DNA of 64,000 nucleotides from Haloplanus sp. CK5-1. GTDB lineage: Archaea; Halobacteriota; Halobacteria; Halobacteriales; Haloferacaceae. A model generated the notes under the pieces. That model did not search any database. It had not been told where the DNA came from and saw only the letters and a program-made list of their open reading frames with translations. The DNA is taken from assembly GCF_037201915.1 (NCBI RefSeq), contig NZ_CP147505.1, positions 124,001 through 188,000 of the forward strand, written 5' to 3'. The position numbers and the translations under genes are program-made. Every line of letters begins with the position of its first letter. The first letter of the stretch is position 1. Shown here piece by piece: positions 52,540 to 61,251 of the stretch.

Positions 52540-54335
52540 ACGCCGTCGCCGAGGAGGATGTCGACGGCGAGTACCACGTCGGCGAGACGTACGCCAGCCG
52601 CGTCGGCACGGGCGACACGGTCGCGGTCACCGGCCAGATCACCAAGCGGACGACCATCGATGCGAAGCTCCTCGTCGGCGTCTGGGAGTGTCGCGACTGC
52701 CGTCGTCGCGAACGTGTGCAACAGGCGTTCTGGGACATCACCCCACCGATGTACTGCGACTCGTGCGAGAAGAAGTCGGTCCACTGGGTTCCCCGGAAGA
52801 ACCGGTGGCAGTACGGCGACTACCGGAAGCTCCGCCTGAAGCCGCTCCCCGAGGAGATGGACGACGACCGCGAACACATCGACGCGCATCTGACGGGCGC
52901 GCTCGCCCGGCGCGACCTCGAGGCCGGCGACCAGGTCACGGTCGTCGCTGAGTTCGAGCGCTACCACGAGCAGGGCAAGACCGTCGCGACCGACGTCCTC
53001 GATGCGGAGGCGGTGTTCGTCGACGACGACTCACTCGACGAGGACGACCTCGCGGCCTACCGCGAGCAGCTGGACGAGATCGCCGCCGCCGAGGATCCGA
53101 TCCCGACGCTCGTCGACTCTGTCGCGACCGATCACTTCGGCGACCAGCATCTCAAGGAGGCGCTCCTCCTCCTGTTGGTTCGTGGCAACGACGCCGCGTC
53201 GATGCGGGGGACGATCCACATGATGTTGCTGGGCGATCCTGGCACCGGGAAGACCGACTTCGGCGAGGCCCTCGTCGAACTCGCTCCACGCGGGAAGAAG
53301 GCCTCCGGCAACTCCGGGACCAGCGCGGCCGGCCTCACGGCGGCGATCACCCGCGACGACTTCTCCGACTCGGAGTTCACGATCAGCGCGGGAGCGATCC
53401 CGCAGTGCTCCGGCGGCGCCGTCTTCATCGACGAACTCGACAGCGCCGACGAGACCGATCAGGAGGCGATGCTCGAGGCGATGGAGTCACAGGTGATCAA
53501 CATCCAGAAGGCCGGGCGGGAGGCTACACTGGAGGCGTCGACAGCCGTCCTCTCCGGCGCGAATCCCGAGGACGGGAACTTCCGGGAGGACGAACCGCCC
53601 CACCAGCAGACGAACGTGCCGTCGCCGCTGCTGACCCGCTTCGACCTGATGTTCGTGACCCGGGAGCGTGAGGAGCGCGAGGAGATCGCCAACATCGCCG
53701 GCCACATCATCGACAACCACGACGTCGAGATCCGCGACCAGCGCGGCCTCGACGTCGACGACTCGCTGCGGGAGAGCGTCGAACCTGAGGTCGAGGAGGA
53801 CGTCCTCCGGGCCTACCTCGCGGCCGCGCGTCAATTGGAGCCGGTATTCGCGAGTCAGGAGGTGAAGGATGTGCTGGAAACGTGGTACGTCGAGACGAAG
53901 ACGCGCATCATCGCCGAGGAGGATCGAGAGTTCCCCGTGACGCCCCGCAGCGCCCAGGACCTGATCCGGCTGGCCGAGGCCTCCGCGAAGCTGCGTCACT
54001 CCGAGACGGTCGACCTCGTCGACGCCGAGCGGGCGACGCGCCTGAAGGGGCGCTCGTTCCGCGAACTCGGGCTGGAGACGCCGGCGATGGAGGTCGAGAC
54101 CGACGAGGACGGAAACCTCGTCGCCGATCACGCCGAGACGCCGACCGCCGCGGTGACCGAGGCCGTCGAGGAGCTGAAGATGCAGTCCAGCGAGTACGGC
54201 GCCGATCCCGAAGCGGTGGCGGTCGCCGCTGCGGAAACGTCCGACCTCTCCGTCCGGGAGGCCGAGGCGCTCGTCGAGGACATGATCGAGGCCGGCACCC
54301 TCAGCGAGGTCGGTGGCGGCCGACTCACCGCGTAG
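52536..54335 (+). CDS. mcm: divergent MCM replicative helicase
   Basis: 599 aa from GTG 52536. The N-terminal domain has a zinc site (Cys52, Cys55, Cys74, Cys77). The AAA core has Walker A LGDPGTGKTDFGEAL (about 232), GNSGTSAAGLTAAITRDDF, Walker B FIDELDSADETDQE (about 297) and SPLLTRFDLMF near the arginine finger. Walker A (GTGKT for the usual GTAKS) and the FDKM signature (read LDSA) differ from chromosomal MCM. Mobile elements often carry their own MCM, so it likely replicates this element. Confidence 0.88.
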   Translation: MNAVAEEDVDGEYHVGETYASRVGTGDTVAVTGQITKRTTIDAKLLVGVWECRDCRRRERVQQAFWDITPPMYCDSCEKKSVHWVPRKNRWQYGDYRKLRLKPLPEEMDDDREHIDAHLTGALARRDLEAGDQVTVVAEFERYHEQGKTVATDVLDAEAVFVDDDSLDEDDLAAYREQLDEIAAAEDPIPTLVDSVATDHFGDQHLKEALLLLLVRGNDAASMRGTIHMMLLGDPGTGKTDFGEALVELAPRGKKASGNSGTSAAGLTAAITRDDFSDSEFTISAGAIPQCSGGAVFIDELDSADETDQEAMLEAMESQVINIQKAGREATLEASTAVLSGANPEDGNFREDEPPHQQTNVPSPLLTRFDLMFVTREREEREEIANIAGHIIDNHDVEIRDQRGLDVDDSLRESVEPEVEEDVLRAYLAAARQLEPVFASQEVKDVLETWYVETKTRIIAEEDREFPVTPRSAQDLIRLAEASAKLRHSETVDLVDAERATRLKGRSFRELGLETPAMEVETDEDGNLVADHAETPTAAVTEAVEELKMQSSEYGADPEAVAVAAAETSDLSVREAEALVEDMIEAGTLSEVGGGRLTA

Positions 54336-54602
54336 GCGACTTCTGCAGGCCGGTTTCGGACGTTCTACCCACAGTGAGAGCGGTCAGACTACCGATCCAG
54401 ATGAGAGAACGATCGTCGTCGCCGTCAGAGCACCGCTCAGAACAGTAGTAAATTCTATGTCGCTATATTAATTCCGTGGCGATGTCTCTAATTTCGTGTT
54501 TGTACAGAAACGCGCAACTATTCGGCCCATAGCCGCTCCAGACCGGCCGCGACCGCCGCCGTGCGAACCACTAAGTTGCGTGATACTCAAAATTAACGCG
54601 TA
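54336..54602. other. gene-free stretch before the integrase
   Basis: 266 bp with no coding frame I trust. AT-rich TCGCTATATTAATTCCG near 54450 and CTCAAAATTAACGCG just upstream of the integrase could be promoter elements. Downstream end of the long polycistron. Confidence 0.4.
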
Positions 54603-55208
54603 ATGCGTAGCGAGCGTAACAAGGACGGCACCTGGAACGTCTGGATGAGTCGCGACGAGTACCACGAACTCCCCCGGTCCGCGTCGTCGTTCCAGCGGGA
54701 GATCGCGATCCGGTTGATGGGCGACTGCGGTCTCCGCGTCGCCGAGACGCTCGACGTCGCTCCCGAGCACGTCACGCGGACGAAGGACGGCCGCCATCAT
54801 CAGCTCGAGGTCATCTCGGGGAAGGACACCACCGGCGAGTACCAGGGCGGGAAGTATCGCGAGACGTGGCTCCCCCGTGACGTCGAGGTGCTGCTGGCGC
54901 GCTACGAACAGGAGAACGGCCTCGGTCCGGGAGATCCCTTCATCGATGTGAAAAAGCGGCAGGTCCAGAACTGGGTGAACGACGCCGCCGCCAGCGCTGC
55001 CGAGGAGACCGGTGACGACGACTACCGGAAGATCTCGACGCACGACCTCCGCCGCTGCTGGGCGAACCACCTGCTCGTCGAGGAGAACGTCTCCCCGCGG
55101 ATCGTGATGGCCCTCGGTGGGTGGAGTTCCTACGACGCCATCGAGCCGTACCTGGCAGCGCCGACCGAGGAGAATATCATCCAGTCGATGAGCCAGGTGT
55201 CGCTCTGA
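54603..55208 (+). CDS. minimal tyrosine recombinase (integrase)
   Basis: 201 aa. All catalytic motifs are present: R45 in CGLRVAETL, a basic strand VISGKDTTGEYQGGKYRETW, H147 and R150 in STHDLRRCW, W in MALGGWSSYDA, and Y183 in EPYLAAP. It lacks the usual large N-terminal arm-binding domain. Small integrases of this kind are seen in haloarchaeal proviruses such as SNJ2-like elements. It ends the 40-55 kb element. Confidence 0.85.
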   Translation: MRSERNKDGTWNVWMSRDEYHELPRSASSFQREIAIRLMGDCGLRVAETLDVAPEHVTRTKDGRHHQLEVISGKDTTGEYQGGKYRETWLPRDVEVLLARYEQENGLGPGDPFIDVKKRQVQNWVNDAAASAAEETGDDDYRKISTHDLRRCWANHLLVEENVSPRIVMALGGWSSYDAIEPYLAAPTEENIIQSMSQVSL

Positions 55209-55259
55209 CAGCCCGGACTGCTTACTTCAAGCGCGCGCGTTTAGGGACGGTCGTCGAGA

Positions 55260-55269
55260 ACAGGTGATT
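55260..55269. other. possible right attachment core
   Basis: ACAGGTGATT, matching 40048-40057; see there. About 15.2 kb separates the two. The rest of 55209-55506 shows no gene. Confidence 0.25.
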
Positions 55270-55491
55270 CTGATCGGTGCTACCTTCGAGTTATGTGTTT
55301 TGTTGAAAATTATTAGCAACTAACACAATCTGGGTGCTGAATACAGAAGGTGTATCCAGTAGAACAGATTCAGATTAGAGTCTATTTTGATGCCCATGAG
55401 TATGAGATTCGCTCCAGAAGATCGACATCGGAGAGGACGCAGCAATCTCAGTTGACTCGGGCTACAAAAAATCGAATTCGGACTGCTCTGT

Positions 55492-55508
55492 GACCGCTTC
55501 CGGCGGTC
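55492..55508 (-). terminator. stem-loop terminator of the beta-helix gene
   Basis: GACCGC and GCGGTC pair around TTCCG, overlapping the stop codon region at 55507. The reverse strand continues to a T-run (GATTTTTTG). Same stem as at 35484-35500. Confidence 0.6.
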
Positions 55509-58500
55509 AATCGTGGTTCTTATTTTTGTATCGGGTAGCCAGCAACGTCGAAGCTAGGAGCGCGAGTACTGCAACGACCACACTAAAGCCGGGGCCACTG
55601 CCCTCCGTAGACGCCGCCGTCGGTGTCTGGGTAGACGTTGTCGCCGGTGTCTGGGTAGACGTTGCCGTCGATGTCTGAGTCGGCGTCGCCGTCGGCGTTT
55701 GTGTGGGTGTTGCGGTTGCCTGCGTGTCTTGCTCGGCAACCACACCGAACACCGAGAATCCAGGCGTATCGGCCGCAACGACCACCGTACTGTCAGTCTC
55801 GCTCACAATTTCGGTGTCGAGGGTGTCAAGCTCGCCGCCAGCTTCGTCGTAGCGGGTTATTCGAAGATCCGACGGGTCCGCATCGGCATCCTCAATTGCT
55901 GCACGCGAAACGGTGAGTTCTACCGTTCCAGAGCTGTCTGCTACATCGTCGGGCGGTGAGATGTCGACTGTCGCGATCACCGATCCGGATGGGGTCGGTG
56001 CACCGCTCGGGAACCCGTTGACGGAACTGATCGAGACGAACCCAGTCGTGGGTCCACTGAACGTGGCCTTGACGTTCGAAATGTCGCCCATCGAGACACG
56101 CTGGTCCACTGAGTCGGAGCCAGCAACGAGTGACCCGCTTCCGCGATTACTCCCGCTACTGGTGTCGTCGGTGGAATCTCCGCCGTCGTCGTCAGCGACC
56201 TGCACGACAGCGAACGGCGAAAGGCTACTTGCAGTCGCCTCGAGCCGGACGTTTCCGTTGTTGGTGCGCCGGACGTCCGTCTCCAACTGTGTCCAGTTCC
56301 CATTCACGTAGTGGAGAAGCCTCACCTGATCAATATCGTCGACTGCCGACGCGTTGACCGTGAGCGCCACCGTAACGTCCTCGTTGACTGCTCGGTCTGC
56401 CGAGATATCGGCGTAGACGGACACGGATTTAGCCAGTTCCTCGGTGGGTTCGGATGCCCCTCCAGTCGGTCGATCGGATTCGACCACAGTCACGAAACTG
56501 GCGGAGGTCGACGAGTCGAACGTCACCTCCGACTCCTCGATACCGCCGACTTCGGCGCTCAGGTCGGCCCGTGCCGTCCCATTAGCGTCGACGGAGCCGC
56601 TACCGACCGATTTGCTCAGCGAGGTCCGGGCCGAATCGGTGTAGAACGGTGTGAAGTCGACGTCCCCACTCACGCTGGTGCCAGTACCTGAACTATCACC
56701 GCTGGGGCCACTGGATGCGCCCCACCAGTTGTCGGTGGCGTCAAGCGTGTCGCCGGTACCGTCGTTGGTGACCCCGGAGTTGCTGTTCCCGGACAGGTCG
56801 TTGTCGTTGACCGTGACCGAGTCAAGTGTCGCGACGCCGCTGGGGTTCACACCGGCCGGTCCCGCTGTATCATCGAGGACTCTGACACCGTCTTGATTGC
56901 TGTTGATGTCGTTGTCGCTGATATCGGCGTTGAGCGTCTCACCAGTGTCGCCGAAGTCGGAGAATTTGACGCCAATGACGTTGTTGTCCAGGGTATTGGC
57001 CGTAATACTGGCACCGGAGATACCTCCCGTGTTGGTATCCTGCGTCGAGATAGCGATCCCGTGATCGAAGTCGGTGATCTCGTTGTTATCGACGACGGTG
57101 TTCGTGTTGGTACTCTGATCGCCACGGTTGTCCGTGATTAGGATTCCCTGTTGGGGTTGACTTCCGCCGGACTGCGTGATATTGTTGTTCGAGATAGTGA
57201 CGCCATCGGTTGCTCGGATTGAGACTCCTTGAGCGAACCCCTGTCCATTAACGCGTTCGATGCTGAAGTCGTCGACGGTAACGGTGCTCGCTTCGACCTG
57301 GACGACAGGCGTACTACTCGCCTCGTCGAGCCGGATCGTCGTCGCATCCGCCCCGTCGGTCGAGGTGAGCGTCAGACCGGTAGTGCTGACCGACACCGAC
57401 TCGTTGTAGGTGCCGGGAGGCACTTCGATCGTCTCTCCGGCGTTGGCGTTGTCGACAGCATCCTGAATGGTGGCGTTATAGACGCTTTGGTCAACGTTGA
57501 AAACGCCCGTTGAGCTGCCGTCGACGGCATCAAGCCACGGGGCGACAGCAACCTTACTCAGATTGTTGACCTGCGTGTCGAAGTCAGGGTTGGCGCTTCC
57601 CCACCAGTTGTCGGTGGCGTCAAGCGTGTCGCCGGTACCGTCGTTGGTGACCCCGGAGTTACTGTTTCCGGACAGGTCGTTGTCGTTGACCGTGACCGAG
57701 TCAAGTGTCGCGACGCCGCTGGGTGTCGTTCCCGCTGGCCCCGTCGTATCGTCAAGGACTCTGACACCGTCCTGATTGCTGTTGATGTCGTTGTCGCTGA
57801 TGTCGGCGTTGAGCGTCTCACCAGTGTCGCCGAAGTCTGAGAATTTGACACCGATGACGTTGTTGTTGAGGGTGTTGTTAGTAATACTAGCACTGGAGAT
57901 GCCCCCTGTGTTGGTATCCTGTGTCGAGATGGCGACCCCGTGGTCGAAATCGCTGATCTCGTTGTTGTCGACGACGGTGTTGGTATTGGTTCCTTGATCG
58001 CCACGGTTGTCCGTGATCAGGATGCCCTGTTGAGGCTGGGTCCCACCCGTCTGCGTGATGTCGTTGTTTGAGATGGTCACGCCATCGGTGGCCCGAATCG
58101 AAACACCTTGTGCGAATGTATCACCGTTCAGACGCTCGATACTGAATCCGTCGACGGTAACGGTGCTCGCTTCGATCTGGACGACGGGCGTGCTACTCGC
58201 TTCGTCGAGCCGGATCGTCGTCGAATCGGACCCATTGACCGACTCGAGCGTTAGATCCGAAGTGCTGATCGTGACCGACTCGTTGTAGGTCCCATCCTCA
58301 ACTTGAATCGTATCACCGGAATTGGCCGCGTCTACGGCTGCCTGTATCGTCTCGTACGGCGACGATCCGTTATCGCTACCGTCCGTCGCATCGACCGTAA
58401 GCGTCGACTGTGCTGTCGCGTCTCCAACAAACGCCACCCCGCCGACAGCAATTACGGACACTATCATAATAGCCGACAACGCTATCGATAGTGCTTGCCT

Positions 58501-58527
58501 CGATCTACCCGCACCAAGGTTGCTCAT
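55507..58527 (-). CDS. secreted right-handed beta-helix protein with PGF-CTERM
   Basis: 1006 aa. A signal peptide (ALSIALSAIMIVSVIAVGGV) is followed by two tandem NosD/pectate-lyase-like beta-helix domains (about residues 55-320 and 350-615), related by a period of 293 residues. A SpaA-like beta region, a Thr/Gln/Pro-rich stalk (TPTQTPTATPTQTSTATST) and GSGPGFSVVVAVLALLAST with RYKNK form the PGF-CTERM tail. Extracellular adhesion or glycan degradation are possible roles; no catalytic residues are claimed. Confidence 0.82.
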   Translation of the reverse strand: MSNLGAGRSRQALSIALSAIMIVSVIAVGGVAFVGDATAQSTLTVDATDGSDNGSSPYETIQAAVDAANSGDTIQVEDGTYNESVTISTSDLTLESVNGSDSTTIRLDEASSTPVVQIEASTVTVDGFSIERLNGDTFAQGVSIRATDGVTISNNDITQTGGTQPQQGILITDNRGDQGTNTNTVVDNNEISDFDHGVAISTQDTNTGGISSASITNNTLNNNVIGVKFSDFGDTGETLNADISDNDINSNQDGVRVLDDTTGPAGTTPSGVATLDSVTVNDNDLSGNSNSGVTNDGTGDTLDATDNWWGSANPDFDTQVNNLSKVAVAPWLDAVDGSSTGVFNVDQSVYNATIQDAVDNANAGETIEVPPGTYNESVSVSTTGLTLTSTDGADATTIRLDEASSTPVVQVEASTVTVDDFSIERVNGQGFAQGVSIRATDGVTISNNNITQSGGSQPQQGILITDNRGDQSTNTNTVVDNNEITDFDHGIAISTQDTNTGGISGASITANTLDNNVIGVKFSDFGDTGETLNADISDNDINSNQDGVRVLDDTAGPAGVNPSGVATLDSVTVNDNDLSGNSNSGVTNDGTGDTLDATDNWWGASSGPSGDSSGTGTSVSGDVDFTPFYTDSARTSLSKSVGSGSVDANGTARADLSAEVGGIEESEVTFDSSTSASFVTVVESDRPTGGASEPTEELAKSVSVYADISADRAVNEDVTVALTVNASAVDDIDQVRLLHYVNGNWTQLETDVRRTNNGNVRLEATASSLSPFAVVQVADDDGGDSTDDTSSGSNRGSGSLVAGSDSVDQRVSMGDISNVKATFSGPTTGFVSISSVNGFPSGAPTPSGSVIATVDISPPDDVADSSGTVELTVSRAAIEDADADPSDLRITRYDEAGGELDTLDTEIVSETDSTVVVAADTPGFSVFGVVAEQDTQATATPTQTPTATPTQTSTATSTQTPATTSTQTPTAASTEGSGPGFSVVVAVLALLASTLLATRYKNKNHD
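56722..57475. repeat. internal direct repeat, unit 1
   Basis: Matches 57601-58354 at high identity with a period of 879 bp (293 codons), encoding the two beta-helix domains. Some stretches of over 60 bp look identical. Confidence 0.75.
57601..58354. repeat. internal direct repeat, unit 2
   Basis: Second unit of the 879-bp period repeat; see 56722-57475. Confidence 0.75.
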
Positions 58528-58643
58528 CGATTATTCCCCCCGGAAGACCGCCGATTTTGTCTCAAACTACTGTGTAACATCGATTCTGCAGCATCCGCTG
58601 CAATAACTATCGCTCTATCCACTATAGCGGTGGCCGTCTCATA

Positions 58644-59761
58644 GTGTCTAGGGAACTGTTTTACCGATAGAGACGCTGGCGTTGGTAATGGGTCGGCTTG
58701 ACGATATCACGCTCGAAGAACTCTACGATCTCAAGGACCAGATCGACGAAGGGAAGCCGCGAGAACGTGTTCTCGCGGCGATCGGGCGCAAGAAGGGCGA
58801 TCAACTGGATACACTGGCTGACCGCCACGGTGTTGTCGAGAAAACGATTCGCAACTGGCTCGATCGGTTCAAGGAAGAACCGATCGAGCAGGCACCTTAC
58901 GACGCTCCTCGACCAGGAGGTCCAGCAAAAATCGAGGGCAAAGATCGTGAGCGACTGTTCGAGCAGTTGCAACAGCCGCCGACCGAACTCGGATACGACC
59001 AGCAAGCGTGGTCAGCGAAACTCTTGCTTCATCACGCCAAAGAGGAATACGGCGTCGAATACCACGAAACCTACGCGTATGACTTGTTGAAAGAGGCCGG
59101 GCTGTCCTTGCGGACAGCACGGCCTCAACATCATGAAGCCGACCCTGAAGAGAAAACTGAGTTTCAGGAGACAGTCGAAAAAAACGGCCCGAACTAACCG
59201 AGAAAACTGTCGTTGTTGTCGATCAGTTCACCAAGCACGTCGGAACTGTTCAGCGACGTGGCTTCTACCCAATTGGCTCAAACCCGACAATAGAGGTTGC
59301 AACAGCGTGGGATTCAGTGACGGTGCTGGGCGCTGTCACCGACGACGGTGACAGCTTCTTCTGCTGGACAGAAGAGAATCTCACACGGAACCACGGGATT
59401 CGGCTGTTAGAAGCGCTGAAAGACAAGTTCGGTGAGGAGTTAGTGGTGTTTCTGGATCGAGCGGGTTACTTCTACGCGAGGGATCTGTGGGAGCACGTGA
59501 GTGGTGAGCGCGAGACCGAAACTGTCGGAGACAGTTCGGTCTCGTGCGTGCGAGGGGATGATCTCGAAGTGTGGTACTTCCCGTCGAAACTTCCCGAATT
59601 GAACGCTGTCGAAGGGTGCTGGGACCAATTGCAAGAGTGGTTCAAGTATCGCCTTATGCCAGATCTCTCGACGCTGAAAGAATGCATTCCACGAGGATTG
59701 AGCGCGATCACCGAACCGAACATCTGGCCGTATCTCACCGGTAAAGATTCGAACTAAACAC
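58644..59761 (+). mobile_element. IS630-family insertion sequence
   Basis: Terminal inverted repeats (GTGTCTAG at left, GTGTTTAG at right as read inward) are bounded by TA on each side (58642-58643 and 59762-59763), the target duplication of this family. About 1118 bp, holding one transposase that needs a frameshift. It lies just upstream of the beta-helix gene, with its transposase facing away. Confidence 0.85.
58688..59757 (+). CDS. IS630-family transposase read through a -1 frameshift
   Basis: The first frame starts MGRLDDITLEELYDLKDQID with a helix-turn-helix and runs to a stop at 59197. At the seven-A run 59178-59184 a -1 slip continues EKKRPELTEKTVVVVDQF to the stop at 59757. Catalytic acidic residues lie in VVVVDQF, VVFLDRAGYF and PELNAVEGCW (DDE). 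Joined length about 357 aa, usual for the family. The slip could be programmed (A AAA AAC-like) or the copy could be dead. Confidence 0.82.
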
Positions 59762-59876
59762 TATCAGGCTTCAATAATACGATCGAATCGTCTGAGTGAT
59801 CCATGTGAATTTTATTGCATATATGAGTCCAGTTAGGACGACCACTGCTGGTGCTGATTCTAAACGGTATTTAGGG

Positions 59877-60014
59877 TTATCTCCGTAACAGGATGCCAAA
59901 TACAAGTATATAAAGTCGTCGGAAAATCCAGATCTGGTCGACTTCACTTCCGCATTCGCAGACGAAGCCGTGCTCTTGGTCCGCCTCTGCTTTCGAGAGT
60001 CGGTTACTCGACAT
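59877..60014 (-). CDS. small Cys-containing protein
   Basis: 45 aa (MSSNRLSKAEADQEHGF, then VCECGSEVDQ). It overlaps the end of the next gene upstream by 11 bp, in the operon direction. CxC could bind a metal. Marginal. Confidence 0.35.
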   Translation of the reverse strand: MSSNRLSKAEADQEHGFVCECGSEVDQIWIFRRLYILVFGILLRR

Positions 60015-60495
60015 ACCCCACCTCCTCGGGGCGGGGGCAGAGGCCTTCCTCCCAGTCGTCGATGTACTTCTCTACGTTCCCCGCGAGTTCGTCGGCCATC
60101 CGCAGCGCCAGGTACGGGTTGTGGACCGTCTCGCGGACGACCGTCTCGAACGGGCGATCCCCGCGACAGTCGTCGAGGCGGATCTCGAGCGCGTACCGGA
60201 CCTCGTCCGGCGGCACCTCTAGGTCGATCACCTCGGCGTAGACACGGAACTTGCCATCAGGATGCACCCACGTATCCCACCCGCCACCGAGGTTTGCGTC
60301 CCAGTGGGAGAGGTCCAGCATGACCACATCATCGAGCGGGAGTGGCGTTTCCTGACCGCCGTTGGTGAGCGCTGCCTGGTCCTCGAAGAGTTGCCCACAG
60401 CGAGAGCAGAAGTACTCGTGGTTCTCGTCAGCGGCCAGCGCGCCGTTGTTCTCCTCAGTGTCGAGTTCGTGCCCGCAGTCGGGACAGTCAGTCAT
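60004..60495 (-). CDS. zinc-ribbon protein of the second leftward operon
   Basis: 163 aa. An N-terminal zinc ribbon (CPDCGHELDT...FCSRCGQLFED) is followed by a domain rich in strands (DAKxVxLDLSHWDANLGG-like, DGKFRVYAEVIDLE). Unknown. It overlaps the previous gene start by 8 bp. Confidence 0.62.
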   Translation of the reverse strand: MTDCPDCGHELDTEENNGALAADENHEYFCSRCGQLFEDQAALTNGGQETPLPLDDVVMLDLSHWDANLGGGWDTWVHPDGKFRVYAEVIDLEVPPDEVRYALEIRLDDCRGDRPFETVVRETVHNPYLALRMADELAGNVEKYIDDWEEGLCPRPEEVGYVE

Positions 60496-60934
60496 CGACG
60501 ACCGTCACCTCCACGTCGACCTGCTCCTTGAGGTCGTCCTTCAGTTCACGCACCCGCGCGTCTTTGCAGTCCGCACAGGGCGTTCCCTCCTGGAGGCGCT
60601 CCTGCATCTTCGACCGGAGGCGGCCGTGGTGCGGGTGTTCGGTGCCGCCCGTCCAGACGGCGTCGGCCTTCCGGTCGTAGCACGGCGGACAGAGCGGGTA
60701 GACCTCGGCCTCGTCGATCCACAGCAGGTGTGTCGCCTCCGGTATCTCTTCGACGTCCAGCCGTTCCTCGGCGATCTCCCGCAGCGCTTCCGAGCGCTGG
60801 ATGTCCGCCTCCATGTCGATCCACATCTGGCGCTCGTCTTCCTCCAGGTCGTCGGGGTCGAGTGGGCCGAACGCCTCCTCGTGGGTGATCTCGATGCTAA
60901 TCGAGTCGGGTGTATCGGCGCTCTCGACGCTCAT
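60488..60934 (-). CDS. Cys-rich acidic protein
   Basis: 148 aa from 60934 (MSVESADTPDSISIEITHEE). The helix region DMEADIQRSEALREIAEERL precedes Cys clusters PLCPPCYDRKAD and PCADCKDARV that would bind zinc. Unknown. The longer frame upstream is a shadow of the next gene. Confidence 0.6.
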   Translation of the reverse strand: MSVESADTPDSISIEITHEEAFGPLDPDDLEEDERQMWIDMEADIQRSEALREIAEERLDVEEIPEATHLLWIDEAEVYPLCPPCYDRKADAVWTGGTEHPHHGRLRSKMQERLQEGTPCADCKDARVRELKDDLKEQVDVEVTVVDD

Positions 60935-61251
60935 GCGTCCCCCCGGTCGTCGACGACGATGTCCCGCAGGTCGCTCTCGTCGCCCCCAGACTCGTCTTCG
61001 TCGGTCAGGCCCTCGGTGAACGTCTCCACTTCCTCCCGGAACAGCCGGAAGAACTCTCTGGTCGAAGACTCCGTCGAGACCGAGGAGTGTTGCTTCGTGA
61101 TCGAGTTGACCAGCGACTCGAACACTTGATCCTCTTCCTCGAGGACCTCGATGCCGTCGCCGAGACGTCGGTAGGCCAGCGTCTTCTGGAACATCCGAGT
61201 GTTCACGACGGCCTCGATCTCCTCCTCGGAGAGTTGGTCCGTGTCGATCAT
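60931..61251 (-). CDS. acidic helical protein
   Basis: 106 aa. Helices SEEEIEAVVNTRMFQKTLAY and FFRLFREEVETFTEGL; no motif recognised. ATGA overlap with both neighbours. Confidence 0.55.
   Translation of the reverse strand: MIDTDQLSEEEIEAVVNTRMFQKTLAYRRLGDGIEVLEEEDQVFESLVNSITKQHSSVSTESSTREFFRLFREEVETFTEGLTDEDESGGDESDLRDIVVDDRGDA

Noticed and set aside
54468-55070. 200-codon leftward frame antisense to the integrase
   Set aside because: The opposite frame has the complete tyrosine recombinase motifs.
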